In this document: positions 41,908 to 51,832 of the stretch, piece by piece
Layout of the letters: each line of letters begins with the position of its first letter
Position numbering within the stretch: position 1 is the first letter of the stretch
NCBI GenBank assembly: GCA_002104905.1
Contig: MCFE01000451.1
Span: 1 to 64,000 of the forward strand
Direction of reading: 5' to 3'
Length of the DNA stretch: 64,000 nucleotides
DNA from: Basidiobolus meristosporus CBS 931.73
Taxonomy: Eukaryota; Basidiobolomycota; Basidiobolomycetes; Basidiobolales; Basidiobolaceae
Position numbers and translations under genes: made by a program
Notes under the pieces: model-generated
What the model saw: only the letters and a program-made list of their open reading frames with translations
Told to the model about the DNA's origin: nothing
The model's database searches: none

Positions 41908-42430
41908 TGTTATGAATAGACACAAGGCAGGAGAGTAGGGCTATGCAAGGCAGGACAAGGAAAGGACTTGGGTGTGGATCAACAAGGCAAGGCAGATTTC
42001 CAAGGCAAGGCTGTTTATTCAAGAACTGTATTTATCAGACTGAGGAATACAAAAGGGGGTATAGGACTATATATACTTTCTGGCAATATGGATGCCAAGA
42101 GATATTGGCTAATACTGATGGATTTCTGGGGTGAGGCACAGTAAGTGTGCCAAGATAGAATATACTAAAGAACAGACTGGAATATTGCATGGAGATATGT
42201 CAGGAGTCAGCTGATCATGTAACTAGGTTATGTGACATGTAGTTACCATATATGGCATGGGACTACATAAATTCTAATGGGAAGCTTCCATAGAATGTTC
42301 TATTATGTAACATTGACTTGCAGCTTTCAAGAAGTTGCTAGAATGTAGTAGAACTATCTAGAAGGAACTGGGATTTCTTCACTGACTTGATTTGGCTAGA
42401 TAATTGGGGACCAGGGATGTCATGTGATCA
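41908..42430 (-). repeat. 5' LTR of gypsy F
   Basis: 523 nt, same length as the D LTR and about 90% or more alike by eye, followed on the minus strand by the leader and gag of F. Confidence 0.8.
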
Positions 42431-42990
42431 TGAAACCTTGGGTGTTACACATATATTTGGAACCAATAAAAACTATGCCCTCTTACAAACCGCTACATAT
42501 GCTCTTATAGAAGTATCAAGTGGCTGGCAAGATATTATTGGTACTCAAGAGACAAATGAGTGGTCAAAATGACTTGTGTGGCAAAATACATGACTCAAAG
42601 GCCTGTTAGAGTGGCCATGTGGTTGTTCTCCCCTCTTGTATAGCATTTAATCAAAGTGATCCAGTCCATGGGGCCAAAAGCTTCACACTCCATAATATAA
42701 TGCCATTATAGCACTTTTTGTCAATACTCATGTTATTTAAAACAGTCTTATATTTGAGAAATTACAACTACACAAGTGTAGGATTCAACAATAACCCACT
42801 GAAGTAAGTATTATAGATAAAGATGTAGCACCACATATACTTGTATATGTAACACTATTCCCCATTTGGTTAGACTTACCTCCATACATATTTTGCCAGA
42901 AAATAAAGCAGAGCCTTCTGGTTCACAACCAAATTGCACTGCTGCCAGCTGCAGAAGAGCAGCTGACAACAGCTTGCTCAAAGCCCCCAT
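42431..42990. mobile_element. Transposon relic (divergent-promoter region)
   Basis: About 42600-42960 matches the divergent intergenic region and first codons of both genes of the Tnp2-type transposon, and also matches about 43480-43800. An ATG in the context MDWITL corresponds to the transposase start. The rest of 42431-42600 is not recognised. Confidence 0.5.
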
Positions 42991-43019
42991 TACTGATATT
43001 TGTGGAAATGCACCACTCC

Positions 43020-44221
43020 TCTAGCCATTACATCACACCATTAACCAGCAGAATTACAACTGGGCTCACTTAACTACATAGAGTATCCTTGGCTTTGTCT
43101 CTATGGGTGTTGTCTCCTTGCACATTGGGATATTGCTGGGCCCATGCAGGGTAATATTGTAAGGGGAGATAGGCTCACAATTCATCAAGGAGCCTGCTTC
43201 CTCAGAGCTATCACTCTTCATGCTATATTTAGAAGGCTGAGGTGAGCCTAAAGATATGACAAACTCACCTGACTCAGTTTGCACAAGGTGACAGGTATAG
43301 CCAGGTGCTGTTATAAGCAAATCAACTGGCCAGCAAGAAATTGCTGGTGCAGTAGTGACTAATTAATAGTCTAATATGACATATGTGGCAAAGCACTGGC
43401 TGTGATTCTTGTAATACTTCCTATCCTCTCTACATGCTTCAAGGCTGAGAGTCTTGCTACAATAGCCTCATGGTCTTTTTCTCTTCTCCTATGGTGTTGA
43501 ATCAAAGCAGTCTTGTCCCTAGGGCAAACAGTTTAACACTCAAAAATGTAACAATATTATATCATTTTTCTGTTAATACTCATGTTATATTAAGACAGTC
43601 TTTTATTTGACACATTGCACCTACATCAAAGTAATAATCAATGATGACCCACCATGGTAAGTATTATAAATAATGCTGAGGCATCATATACACATATATA
43701 TGTATCACCATCTCCCCTGTGGTTTAGCTAACATCCATTTTATTGTACCACAAAATAAAGTTATCTGGTACCCAACCAAGCCCCTATGCTGGCTGCAGTA
43801 GTAGAATGGTTGGACAGCAGCTTGCTTTGGCATTTAGTGCAACAAGCAGGGTTGCAACCAAAAAAGGCCATGTTGACAGTGTGGCCACTGAGGGTAATAA
43901 TGCAGGCTACTTGTGCACTTGGTCAGTATGCAATTGAGAATCTGTGCAGACCCACAAGTTAATCCTCATGCCTAGACAGATGAGAATGTAGCAAGCACAG
44001 TACCTCTGGCAGGTGACCAACAAATGCCCTTCATAACATCACCACCACCAGTATCAGTAAATATCTTGTCAACTCACACCAAAGCATCAATGAGGCAAAC
44101 AGTTGCAGTGGCTGATAAGATAGATGCAGTGGCCCAGGGAAATCAGGAAATAGCTCAGCAACAGAAAGTGTGGGTATTACATGTAGAGCAGTCAATATGC
44201 CAGAGAAAGAACACAGTATCA
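43020..44221. mobile_element. Tnp2-type transposon, copy 3 fragment (inverted)
   Basis: The minus strand holds the transposase N-terminus (HLVQTESGEFVISLGSPQPSKYS, 43066-43320), with the start ATG changed near 43510. The plus strand holds the accessory gene start (KLSGTQPSPYAG from about 43752; ITSPPPVSVNILSTHT to 44236). It is inverted relative to copy 1 and broken in both genes. Confidence 0.65.
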
Positions 44222-44639
44222 CCCTATGAAAAATAATTGTGACAATCCTGTCAAAAGACCTTCCCAAACTCTAAGTCTTGTGACTAAGAGGTATTAATCT
44301 CATCAGGACACTGTGCAAGGATTGTCAACAAGTAATTGCACCCCAAATTTCACAAAAAACTTAGTCAAAGTTTTTCATCACAACAGTACAAAAGTGGCTT
44401 TTGATTGGTTCTCTGCCAATTTTCTCACTTTCTGATCCCAGGCACTCTAGTACCTCCTAAATTTGTGTGCTTTGGTTGGCTATTGTCTTTTTTTCACGCT
44501 CCTTACTTTGTAACTTGACCATTTTCCTCACTCTTCATGTATACAAATTGATTCATTTCTGTTGAAACTTCAGTTGTGCCTCAATTGCCAATTGTAATGC
44601 CATATCCAAGTCCCTATACCCTATAATATTATTGAGCCC
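44222..44639 (+). mobile_element. Tnp2-type transposon, left-end fragment (copy 4)
   Basis: Begins with CCCTATGAAAAATAATTG and follows the left subterminal sequence of copy 1 for about 420 nt, then is cut by copia H. Confidence 0.65.
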
Positions 44640-45033
44640 TTATAAATGTCTCTAAAGCTTCATCCTTTGTCTTGAGAAAGTATACCCATGCATATCTTGT
44701 CTTATCATCAATAAACATCATGAAGTATCTTTTGGCTCCAAAGGATAGTGTTCTCATGGTGCCACATATGTCTGAGTGTACAATAGCCAGTATTTTGGTG
44801 GTATTGCTACCTCTTGAGCTCTTAAAACATTGCCTAGCTTGTTTGCCATATGAACATCCCTTACAGACATTCATTTTGATTGGAACTGTGCAATTTAGGC
44901 CCAAAACAAGCTGATTTTTCACCAATTGGCTCATTTTCTGTTCCCCAATGTGTCCTAGCCTCCTATGCCACGTTTCCCAGTTGGTTTCATCAGTTTCAGC
45001 AATGTTGACATAGTCAGGTACATGATCTTGCAT
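44640..45033 (-). pseudogene. Copia H integrase N-terminal part
   Basis: The frame overlaps the end of the gag-protease frame after a one-base shift. It contains the zinc-binding HRRLGHIGEQ...CKGCSYGKQ region, AIVHSDICGTM (first catalytic Asp) and FIDDKTRYAWVYF. It is cut after about 130 residues. Confidence 0.8.
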
Positions 45034-46217
45034 TGTAACTTGTATATATTGAGATCTCTGATTCCCAAAGCAAATTTTTGTCCCTTTTCACTCAATATTG
45101 TGCAGCTCAGCTTAGTAAAAACAAATTTCAGTCCCCGAGTAGTTGCTTTACTGACTGAGAGTAGGTTCTTAGCTATTCCAGGTACATAGAGTACGTCAGT
45201 CAGTTTTGCTGTTGTTGCCTCTGAGTTTTCACTCATATTTAGTTGTATAGACCCACTGGCAGTAGCTTCCAATGCAGAGTTATCTCCCAGATAAACCTTT
45301 CTTACAGGAATAGTCTTTAAGTTGCTGAACCAATCCTTTATACAACAAATATGCTGTGATGCTCCAGAGTCAATATACCATTCCTTACTCTGGTTACTTG
45401 CACTCTCTTGTACAGTTACAAATAACTGTTCATCTGTAGTTATACGGTTTGCCTGCTCTAGTTTCTGTTTTTTGTCCGCTTGTCTCTTCTTGCATTCTCT
45501 TGCCCAGTGTCCTGGCTTTTTACAATAGTTACAGCAGCCAGGTTTTCTTTGGTTTTGTTGCTTTCCCTTCTTTTCTGTGTGCTTTTCTGAGCTGAATAAA
45601 GCATTATCTTCAATTTTCTCTGCTTGATCATTACATCTGAGTTCTTCATGGAGAAGTCTTCCTTTGACATAGTCTAAAGTCAAGTTGTCTTCTCTGCTTT
45701 CAAAAGAAAGTATAAGTGGCTCATACTCATCTAGTAGGCTGTAAAGCAGACAGAGTATCTCTTCTTCATTATCTACTCCAGCATTAATACTGTAAAGTTC
45801 TTCTGCAAGTGTCTCCATTCTGGTAATGAGTTGTAGCATGTCATCATCTGGCTTCTTCCTCATGTTGAAGAACTTTTGTTTCAAATAAAGCTTGCTTGAT
45901 ACTGTCCTTGCTCTAAAGATCTTCTCTAAGGATTCCCATGCTGCTTTGGCAGTATTTGAGGCATGGATTTGTCCAATGAAGGAGTCTTGCACATTGATGC
46001 ATATTGCATTGAAGGCCTTTCTCTCCTTCTCTTGAAACTTCTCCACATCTTCTGCTGCTCCTTTGGGCTCAACTTCCTTTCCTGTTACTATGTTCCAGAG
46101 TTTTCTTTCCTCAAGGTGGATCTGCATCTTGATTCTCCAAAGTTTGTAGTTCTTCCCATCAAACCTCTCCTTTACAGGGAAGATGTTGGTATTGCTCTGT
46201 TTGCTGGTCAAAGTCAT
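44955..46217 (-). CDS. Copia H gag-protease (420-codon frame)
   Basis: The frame starts MTLTSKQSNTNIFPVKERFDG at 46217 and is intact through gag and protease. The gag core has NYKLWRIKMQIHLEERKLW, AKAAWESLEKIF and LTLDYVKGRLLHEEL (UBN2-type). The zinc knuckle CCNYCKKPGHWARECKK is at about residues 226-242, followed by the protease motif WYIDSGASQHIC with the catalytic Asp present. GIAKNLLSVSKATTRG follows. Near residue 393 a one-base shift takes it out of the integrase frame, so the last 27 residues are not native. It is the best preserved gag in the window and could give gag and protease if transcribed from its LTR. Confidence 0.88.
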   Translation of the reverse strand: MTLTSKQSNTNIFPVKERFDGKNYKLWRIKMQIHLEERKLWNIVTGKEVEPKGAAEDVEKFQEKERKAFNAICINVQDSFIGQIHASNTAKAAWESLEKIFRARTVSSKLYLKQKFFNMRKKPDDDMLQLITRMETLAEELYSINAGVDNEEEILCLLYSLLDEYEPLILSFESREDNLTLDYVKGRLLHEELRCNDQAEKIEDNALFSSEKHTEKKGKQQNQRKPGCCNYCKKPGHWARECKKRQADKKQKLEQANRITTDEQLFVTVQESASNQSKEWYIDSGASQHICCIKDWFSNLKTIPVRKVYLGDNSALEATASGSIQLNMSENSEATTAKLTDVLYVPGIAKNLLSVSKATTRGLKFVFTKLSCTILSEKGQKFALGIRDLNIYKLQCKIMYLTMSTLLKLMKPTGKRGIGG

Positions 46218-46241
46218 ATTTAGAATAGATTAAGGCAATTG

Positions 46242-46253
46242 GGGCTCATAACC
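46242..46253 (-). promoter_or_regulatory. Primer-binding site of copia H
   Basis: Reads GGTTATGAGCCC on the minus strand directly after the LTR, identical to the site of the unrelated copia B family. Confidence 0.78.
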
Positions 46254-46622
46254 TGTTGCAATTTAAGAAGTAATTTGGATATAAGGAACTTATCAAGAAA
46301 TAGTGATAATAGTTGAACTGTTGTTTATTCATAAAGAAGCTCAGTATTTATACCTTTGTAGAAGTAATACAGCTGTAACACTAAGTAGGGAGGGTTTTGC
46401 AATATTCAGGAGCATTCTGTAACAGCTTCAGGGTTAGTACATAATGTTTGGTAATAGTGCTAATTTGATCCTGACTATAGGGGAATAATCATAAGATCAT
46501 ATATCTGGAGAAAGTGGCAAGGTCAAGGCAGTAAATGAGTCCTACAGTGACTAAGACTAGTCTAGAATTGTTAAGCAAATTTTCAGCTGTTGAATGATAC
46601 CAAATAGTCCAATATTTCAACA
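46254..46622 (-). repeat. 5' LTR of copia H
   Basis: 369 nt, on the plus strand TGTTGCAATTT to ATTTCAACA. The same family gives the LTRs at 49782, 50971 and 55612. Confidence 0.85.
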
Positions 46623-47102
46623 GTTGCTTTGTCTGTAAGTGGAATATCCACTCTTTCAACAATGGCAAGTGTGGAGGCTGTGGTAGACAAATTCACTTGC
46701 TCTGCAAGATCATATACCTTACTGGAGTATACCACAAATGGCTGTGCTTCCAACTCTTGTGAAAACAGCTGCTTTCTTGTTGATGATTCTTCTTGGCAGT
46801 GTTGGGATTCAGTTAGTTCTGAGCTTACTTCATTAATTGGCACAAACTGCAGCTTTTTTGCAGGATTTCCTGTCTCTGGTTTGTGAAGAATTTTTTCCTT
46901 TACTTTTTCCTTTATCACTGCAAGGTCTTTTGCTGCAACTTTGTCTGAGAGCTGCTTATTTTGAAATACATTTCCTACATGATAAATGCTGCTCTGATGC
47001 ATTTATCTTGGCCTGCTTCTCCCTTGCGGGCACTCTAAAGGCAACCTGACGTTTTGTTTTCTGCTTGTTTCAAGCTATCACCCATAGTTATGATGGGCTC
47101 TA
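46623..47102 (-). pseudogene. Transposon accessory-gene relic
   Basis: The minus strand matches the accessory gene of transposon copy 1: DKVAAKDLAVIKEKVKEKI, EESSTRKQLFSQELE, LSTTAST...VERVDIPLTDKAT. It is interrupted on the left by the LTR of copia H and on the right by scrambled sequence. Confidence 0.65.
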
Positions 47103-47140
47103 TAGATAGGCTGGATTTAGTCTCTTCCAGTGTTTCTGGG
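47103..47140 (-). repeat. 38-bp scrap of copia reverse transcriptase
   Basis: The reverse complement matches element B at 21703-21740 (the ETLEETKSSL coding stretch) with two differences. It is embedded in unrelated transposon sequence. Confidence 0.7.
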
Positions 47141-47215
47141 TTTTTGGCACCTCCACTACAATCCTTCACATATAGAGCTGAACTTGCTCCATCTGACCTA
47201 TCTTAGGAGCTATAG

Positions 47216-47583
47216 TGCCACAAGTCTTGAAATAAAAGCTCCATGGGAACAAGGAGTTTAGCTAATATTGTACATACTAAATTATAAGCAGGCACTGATT
47301 GAAGCTACAGCAGCTCCTTATGTACATTTTGCCAGTTAAAGTGCTGAATAATGATCATATAAGTTGACAACTTGGGTATGACTTGACTAGCTTGCCAATA
47401 TCTTGCTTCATTCCAGGCCACCATGCTCTTGTTTTCACTAGGCTGTAGGTTCCTGCAGCTCCTAATTGTGTAGCTGTCTTGGAAATGTCTTCTGGCTTGT
47501 CCTTAATATGGTGTATCTGGCTCAAGGTCAATCTTGGCAAACATGGTTGCTCCATTGTGTTGGCCCAAAAGCTCTGTGATCCA
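47216..47583 (-). mobile_element. Gypsy K-family fragment (LTR part and integrase part)
   Basis: About 47216-47350 matches the K-family LTR. It joins directly to an integrase zinc-region fragment on the minus strand (RAWWPGMKQDIGKLVKSYPSCQ). The rest of the element is missing. Confidence 0.65.
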
Positions 47584-48140
47584 CCCTACAAAAAGATAGT
47601 GATGATCCTGTCAAATGGCTATCACAAAATCTATATCCCATGACTGTGTTTTTTTAATGCCATTAAGACACTGTGCAACAACTGTTTAATGAAAGTTGCT
47701 CCCCAGATTTCACAGAAAAACATATCAAAACTGTTGGTCACAACACTCCGTAAGTGTCTTCTGGCTGGTTCTCTGCCAATTGTCTCACATTCTGATCCCA
47801 GACACCAATCACCTCCAGCATATTTAAATACTGTATAACAATTGCCTTTTTCTCTCATCACTTGCTTCCGCACTCAAGTGATGTTCTTGATTTTTAAGCA
47901 TACAGATTGATTTATTTTGTTTCAATCTTCAATTGTAATTCAATTCCCAACTGTATTGACCTATACAGGTCCCCATACCCAACACTCACATTGAGCCCAT
48001 CCTCATACCCAACAAGTAACTCCTTTAAAATCATCCATTCAGTATATACTGAGTCAAAATGCCCTGCTTCTGCTACTTTGGCAGGAACTCCACAGCTTTA
48101 TGCAATTGTTCAATTACTAGGCTTGTTCCATTGAATAGTG
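47584..48140 (+). mobile_element. Tnp2-type transposon, left-end fragment (copy 5)
   Basis: Starts CCCTACAAAAAGATAG and follows the left subterminal region of copy 1 for about 500 nt, reaching the end of the accessory-gene homology (a GCAGGAACTCCACAGC block). Confidence 0.6.
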
Positions 48141-48540
48141 CCACATTGAGCCATGAGTGCCAAACAATGCCATAGTGTGCCAAGGAGGCCAAGTGCGCCA
48201 ATACTTGGCCACATAGTGTGCAGCATAGCTCTGCATCTTCATGCAAAGCAGCCCCTGTGTTTCACCCATTGTGTTGGAGAAAATCCAATTATTGACCTTT
48301 TTTTTAGGACAATGTTGTACAGGATTTGTAGGTTCACAAAAGGATTGCAGATATACATCTGGTACTCAATACCTATGTCACTGTGAATCTAGCTCATGTG
48401 GCTTGTAACATGTCACAAAAATGCATGGCACTATCTTGGTCTACAAGTACTATCTGGCACTATAAGTACTTTGTATTGATCTTACTTTAGGGCCACTAAT
48501 TAAAAATAGTGCCAGATAGTACCAGTGGATTTTCTCCTTC
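48141..48540. other. Unassigned sequence with a 17-bp inverted repeat
   Basis: No transposon protein is recognised. GTACTATCTGGCACTAT (48447-48463) is exactly reverse-complemented at 48506-48522, with a 42-nt spacer; a miniature element or hairpin is possible. Confidence 0.45.
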
Positions 48541-49375
48541 ATCATAGCTGAAACACAGGGACTCCAATCAATTGGATGTAGATGGGTCTTCATGAGAAAA
48601 TACAAGGACACATCTTTCTTCACTTACTGGGGAATTTTCATGGAATCCACAAAGGCAACCAACTGTACCACTTTTTACAACCAAAGCAGAGTATATGGCT
48701 GCCTGTGAGGCCAACAAAGAAGTAATGGGGCTACGGAAACTTTTAAGGATATGGACTTGTCTTGAAAATACCAATTACTTTATTCCAAGATGATCAGGGA
48801 TATATATACAATTATGTAGAAATCCAACCTCTCATGCTAGCATTAAGCATGTGTATATTAGACACCATTTTGTATGTGAAGCTATGGAGGGTACTTGGTT
48901 AATCTGCTTACTGTCCAACAGATGAAACAATTGCAGAAATACTTACAAAGCAATTAGTTAGTGACAAGCATGAGCATCTTAGGCCATAATTAGGACTAGT
49001 CAGTATGCATACTCAGTTGAGGGGGAGTGTTGTATAAATTTGTAATTCCACCTACACACTCATCTAAGCTAGTCTCTTAGATCACTGCCTTTAAATCTCC
49101 AAAAATACAGACCAAAATCCTAGTTGTGTCTTACTTAAAATATTTTCACCAGAATATCAGATATAGAGAACATGAAATTCTGATGGTTGGTCAAACACCA
49201 CCAAGTATTGCACACATGTTTTTGGAACCTTTCTAAGCCTATTCTAGATGACTGTTATGCTAAGACCATGTGAAAGTATAACAACTACTTTTGCATTGAA
49301 TAAATGATTAATTGAAAACCACACATTCTACTTGTTTTCCCAATTACTTCCAGTATCTGCAAGACTCTTACAACA
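48541..49375 (+). mobile_element. Copia B-family relic: RNase H end and 3' LTR
   Basis: The plus strand has a short RT scrap, then the RNase H end in broken frames (a TTKAEYMAACEAN-like block, RHHFVCEA), a polypurine tract (GAGGGGGAG) and an LTR at 49028-49375 (348 nt). The 5' part is missing. Confidence 0.75.
49028..49375 (+). repeat. LTR of the copia B-family relic
   Basis: 348 nt, TGTTGTATAAATT to TTACAACA, aligning end to end with the element B LTRs. Confidence 0.8.
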
Positions 49376-49781
49376 ATGTAGGCAAATTACCACCATCCTG
49401 CCTAAGTATTCCTATAAGTCAGTTTGCAGCAAGGTTATGACTATTGCAGGGCCATTGGTAAGGCCAAAACTAATGACTAAATACCCAAAATGTCAACACT
49501 TGGTCCTAAATGCTATCTTGGGGATATCATCTGGTTTCATTGTAATGTGGTTGTATCCTGACATAAGATCAATATTGCTGAATAAGGGCTTGGTAGTCAT
49601 TTTGCATCCTAATTGATCCATCCTTCTTCACATAAAGCACCAACTCCAAATATAGCTGAGTCATATTCAATAGCAATCTTGATGGCTTCTTCAATAGTAT
49701 GAGGTGTTCAATAGTTCACTTCCTTTCAAATTCTTTCTTTCAAACAATTGATAAGTTTTTCAACGTGATCCAGGTGGTTTG

Positions 49782-50151
49782 TGTTGAAATATTGGATTAT
49801 TTGGTATCATTCAGCAGCTAAAAATTTACTTAACAATTCTAGGCTAGTCTTAGTCACTGTAGGACTCATTTACTGCCTTAACTTTGCCACTTTCTCCAGA
49901 TATATGATCTTATGATTATTCCCCTATAGTCAGGATCAAATTAGCACTATTACCAAACATTATGTACTAACCCTGAAACTGTTACAGAATGCTCCTGAAT
50001 ACTGAGAAACCCTCCCTAATTAGTGATACAGCTGTATTACTTCTACAAAGGTATAAATACTGAGCTTCTTTATGAATAAACAACAGTTCAACTACTATCA
50101 CTATTTCTTGATAAGTTCCTTATATCCAAATTACTTCTTAAAATTGCAACA
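49782..50151 (+). repeat. Solo LTR (copia H family) with 5-bp target duplication
   Basis: 370 nt, TGTTGAAATATT to TTGCAACA, flanked on both sides by GTTTG (49777-49781 and 50152-50156). A perfect duplication around a lone LTR indicates excision of the body by LTR-LTR recombination. Confidence 0.9.
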
Positions 50152-50565
50152 GTTTGTTCTTTAAACCTGTCCAAATAGACATCTATATTCATAGATGTAT
50201 TCTTGAGCCATTCCTTTCTCTGAGTGTCTTCAGCTTCCTGCCTTATGGGTCTGCTGATATGGATGCTCAAAAGCATCCTGAATTTCCGGCATAAACTCAT
50301 CAATGAAAGAGTTAGTAGAGCATACCATTGTAAAGCATCCCATTGTGGTGGCTGACCTAATCTTGCTGCAGTACCACTGTAAAGCTGCATCTGCCAGGTA
50401 AGAGGCTGCATAATATAACTTGGTTTCTGAGGCAATTACTGGAGCCTTGAAAGCTTCTTCAATCTGGAAGAGCCAAGTGCACCTGGTTTTGTTCACTCCA
50501 CCATGGTAACAGCTCAACTTCACACCAAAGTTGCTCTTGTCAGGGCATTGTTGGTTCTGGACCAT
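50152..50565 (-). pseudogene. Gypsy J gag
   Basis: The minus-strand frame MVQNQQCPDKSNFGVKLSCY continues with the Ty3/gypsy gag core (KTRCTWLFQIEEAFKAP, YYAASYLADAALQWY). It changes frame near 50270 and continues past the solo LTR to about 49650. Gag would form the particle; this one is broken. Confidence 0.75.
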
Positions 50566-50713
50566 GTAGGTTATTCCTTATTGTTGCCAGCAGAGAATCT
50601 GAAGAAGCTGCTGCTGTTGGGCCAGGATTTGAAGTAAAGGATTCTTTTGTACTAGATTTTCTTACATCTTTGGAGAGGCTTCTTCTTTGTTCAGGAGGAG
50701 AGTTTCTAGTTAA

Positions 50714-50725
50714 TTCTGCTACCAA
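50714..50725 (-). promoter_or_regulatory. Primer-binding site of gypsy J
   Basis: Read on the minus strand directly after the LTR, the sequence is TTGGTAGCAGAA. TGGTAGCAGA complements the 3' end of initiator tRNA-Met (TCTGCTACCA). Confidence 0.65.
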
Positions 50726-50970
50726 TGTAACAAGTCTTGATATAAGATATGCAGAGGAAAAATGGGTTTTGCTAGCAATTGTACATTAACGCTTGAGCTG
50801 CTTTTTATTCAGGCTCCAGTAGATCCATATAAATGTATTGCCAGATCAATTGCCAACTAATTGTACTTCCAAATGTAAGTTGTGGCCAATGACTCATTTG
50901 ACTGCATTATCATCACCACATAAATATCTCTTATTATATTGATTTCTGCATGATAAGGATCTGCTGATTT

Positions 50971-51360
50971 TGTTGCATTTTATGAAGTGATTTGGATTTA
51001 AGGAACTTATCGAGAAATGATGATAATAGCTGAACTGTTGCTTATACATAAGGAAGCTTAGTAGTTTTACCGTTGTAGAGGGAATACAACCACTTTATAG
51101 GAGCAAAGCAACTATAACACTAAGTATGGAAAGCTTCTCAACACTCAGGAGTCCTCATTAACAGCTTCAGGGTTAAGACAGAATATTTGGTAAACTTGTT
51201 AATTTGATCTTGCCTATGGCAGAATGATCATTGCATGATAGATCTGACAAAAGTGGCAAAGTTAGGGCTGGAGGTTAATCCTACAGTGACCAAGACTTGT
51301 CCAAAATTGTCAAATAAATTTTAGCTGTTGAATGATACCAACTGGTGCAATATTTTAACA
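50971..51360 (-). repeat. 3' LTR of copia I
   Basis: 390 nt on the plus strand from TGTTGCATTTT to ATTTTAACA; some 20 nt longer than the 5' LTR. Confidence 0.82.
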
Positions 51361-51373
51361 CTCCCCCTCAACT
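51361..51373 (-). promoter_or_regulatory. Polypurine tract of copia I
   Basis: Plus-strand CTCCCCCTCAACT reads AGTTGAGGGGGAG on the element strand, directly before the 3' LTR. Confidence 0.75.
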
Positions 51374-51461
51374 TACTTATTTCTTAATCCTGATTCTTAT
51401 CTGAGATTCTCAAATTGTGGCCTAGCCAGTGGTTTTGTCAGTTGGACAGTAAACTTACGCT

Positions 51462-51827
51462 AGTTACAAGTCTTGGTATAAGAGTGGCAGAGGAATAGGG
51501 AGTTTAGCTAGTAATGTATTCACTAAAACTTGAACTCATTTATGTTGAGGTTCAAGCAGCTACTTATATATAGTTTTGCCAGATCAATTGCTGACTAATT
51601 GTATTTTCTAATGTAGGTTGTGGCTGATGACTTGTTTAGTTGCATCATCATCACCAAAGAAGATGCTACCTAATATATCTATTCCTGTCTGATAAGGATC
51701 TGCATATTCATCTGCTGACTAATGCTACTGATTTTATAGATAACACTGATATTCTGATTGGTTAACCTTATGACTAATTGATTTGACTAAAAATGATATA
51801 ACTTAAACATTCATGTGGTAGATCATA
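51462..51827 (-). repeat. Solo LTR of the gypsy K family inside copia I
   Basis: About 366 nt matching the K LTR (56015-56382). ACGCT flanks it at 51457-51461 and 51828-51832, a 5-bp target duplication. Its terminal bases are mutated or lost. Confidence 0.75.
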
Positions 51828-51832
51828 ACGCT

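Larger units (their letters stand above)
44640..46622 (-). mobile_element. Copia element H, 3'-truncated
   Basis: A second copia family (gag unlike B) on the minus strand: LTR 46254-46622, primer-binding site 46242-46253, gag-protease and the start of integrase. It is cut at 44640, so RT and the 3' LTR are missing. The LTR inserted into an accessory-gene relic of the Tnp2-type transposon. Confidence 0.85.
49376..50970 (-). mobile_element. Gypsy element J, deleted, with a nested solo LTR
   Basis: The minus strand carries an RT fragment (49390-49640, homologous to 62540-62830 of K) joined by a deletion to gag (49650-50720), and the start of its 5' LTR at 50726-50970. A copia solo LTR (49782-50151) is inserted in gag. 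The LTR is cut at 50970 by copia I and resumes at 55980-56014. J is of the same family as K. Confidence 0.75.
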
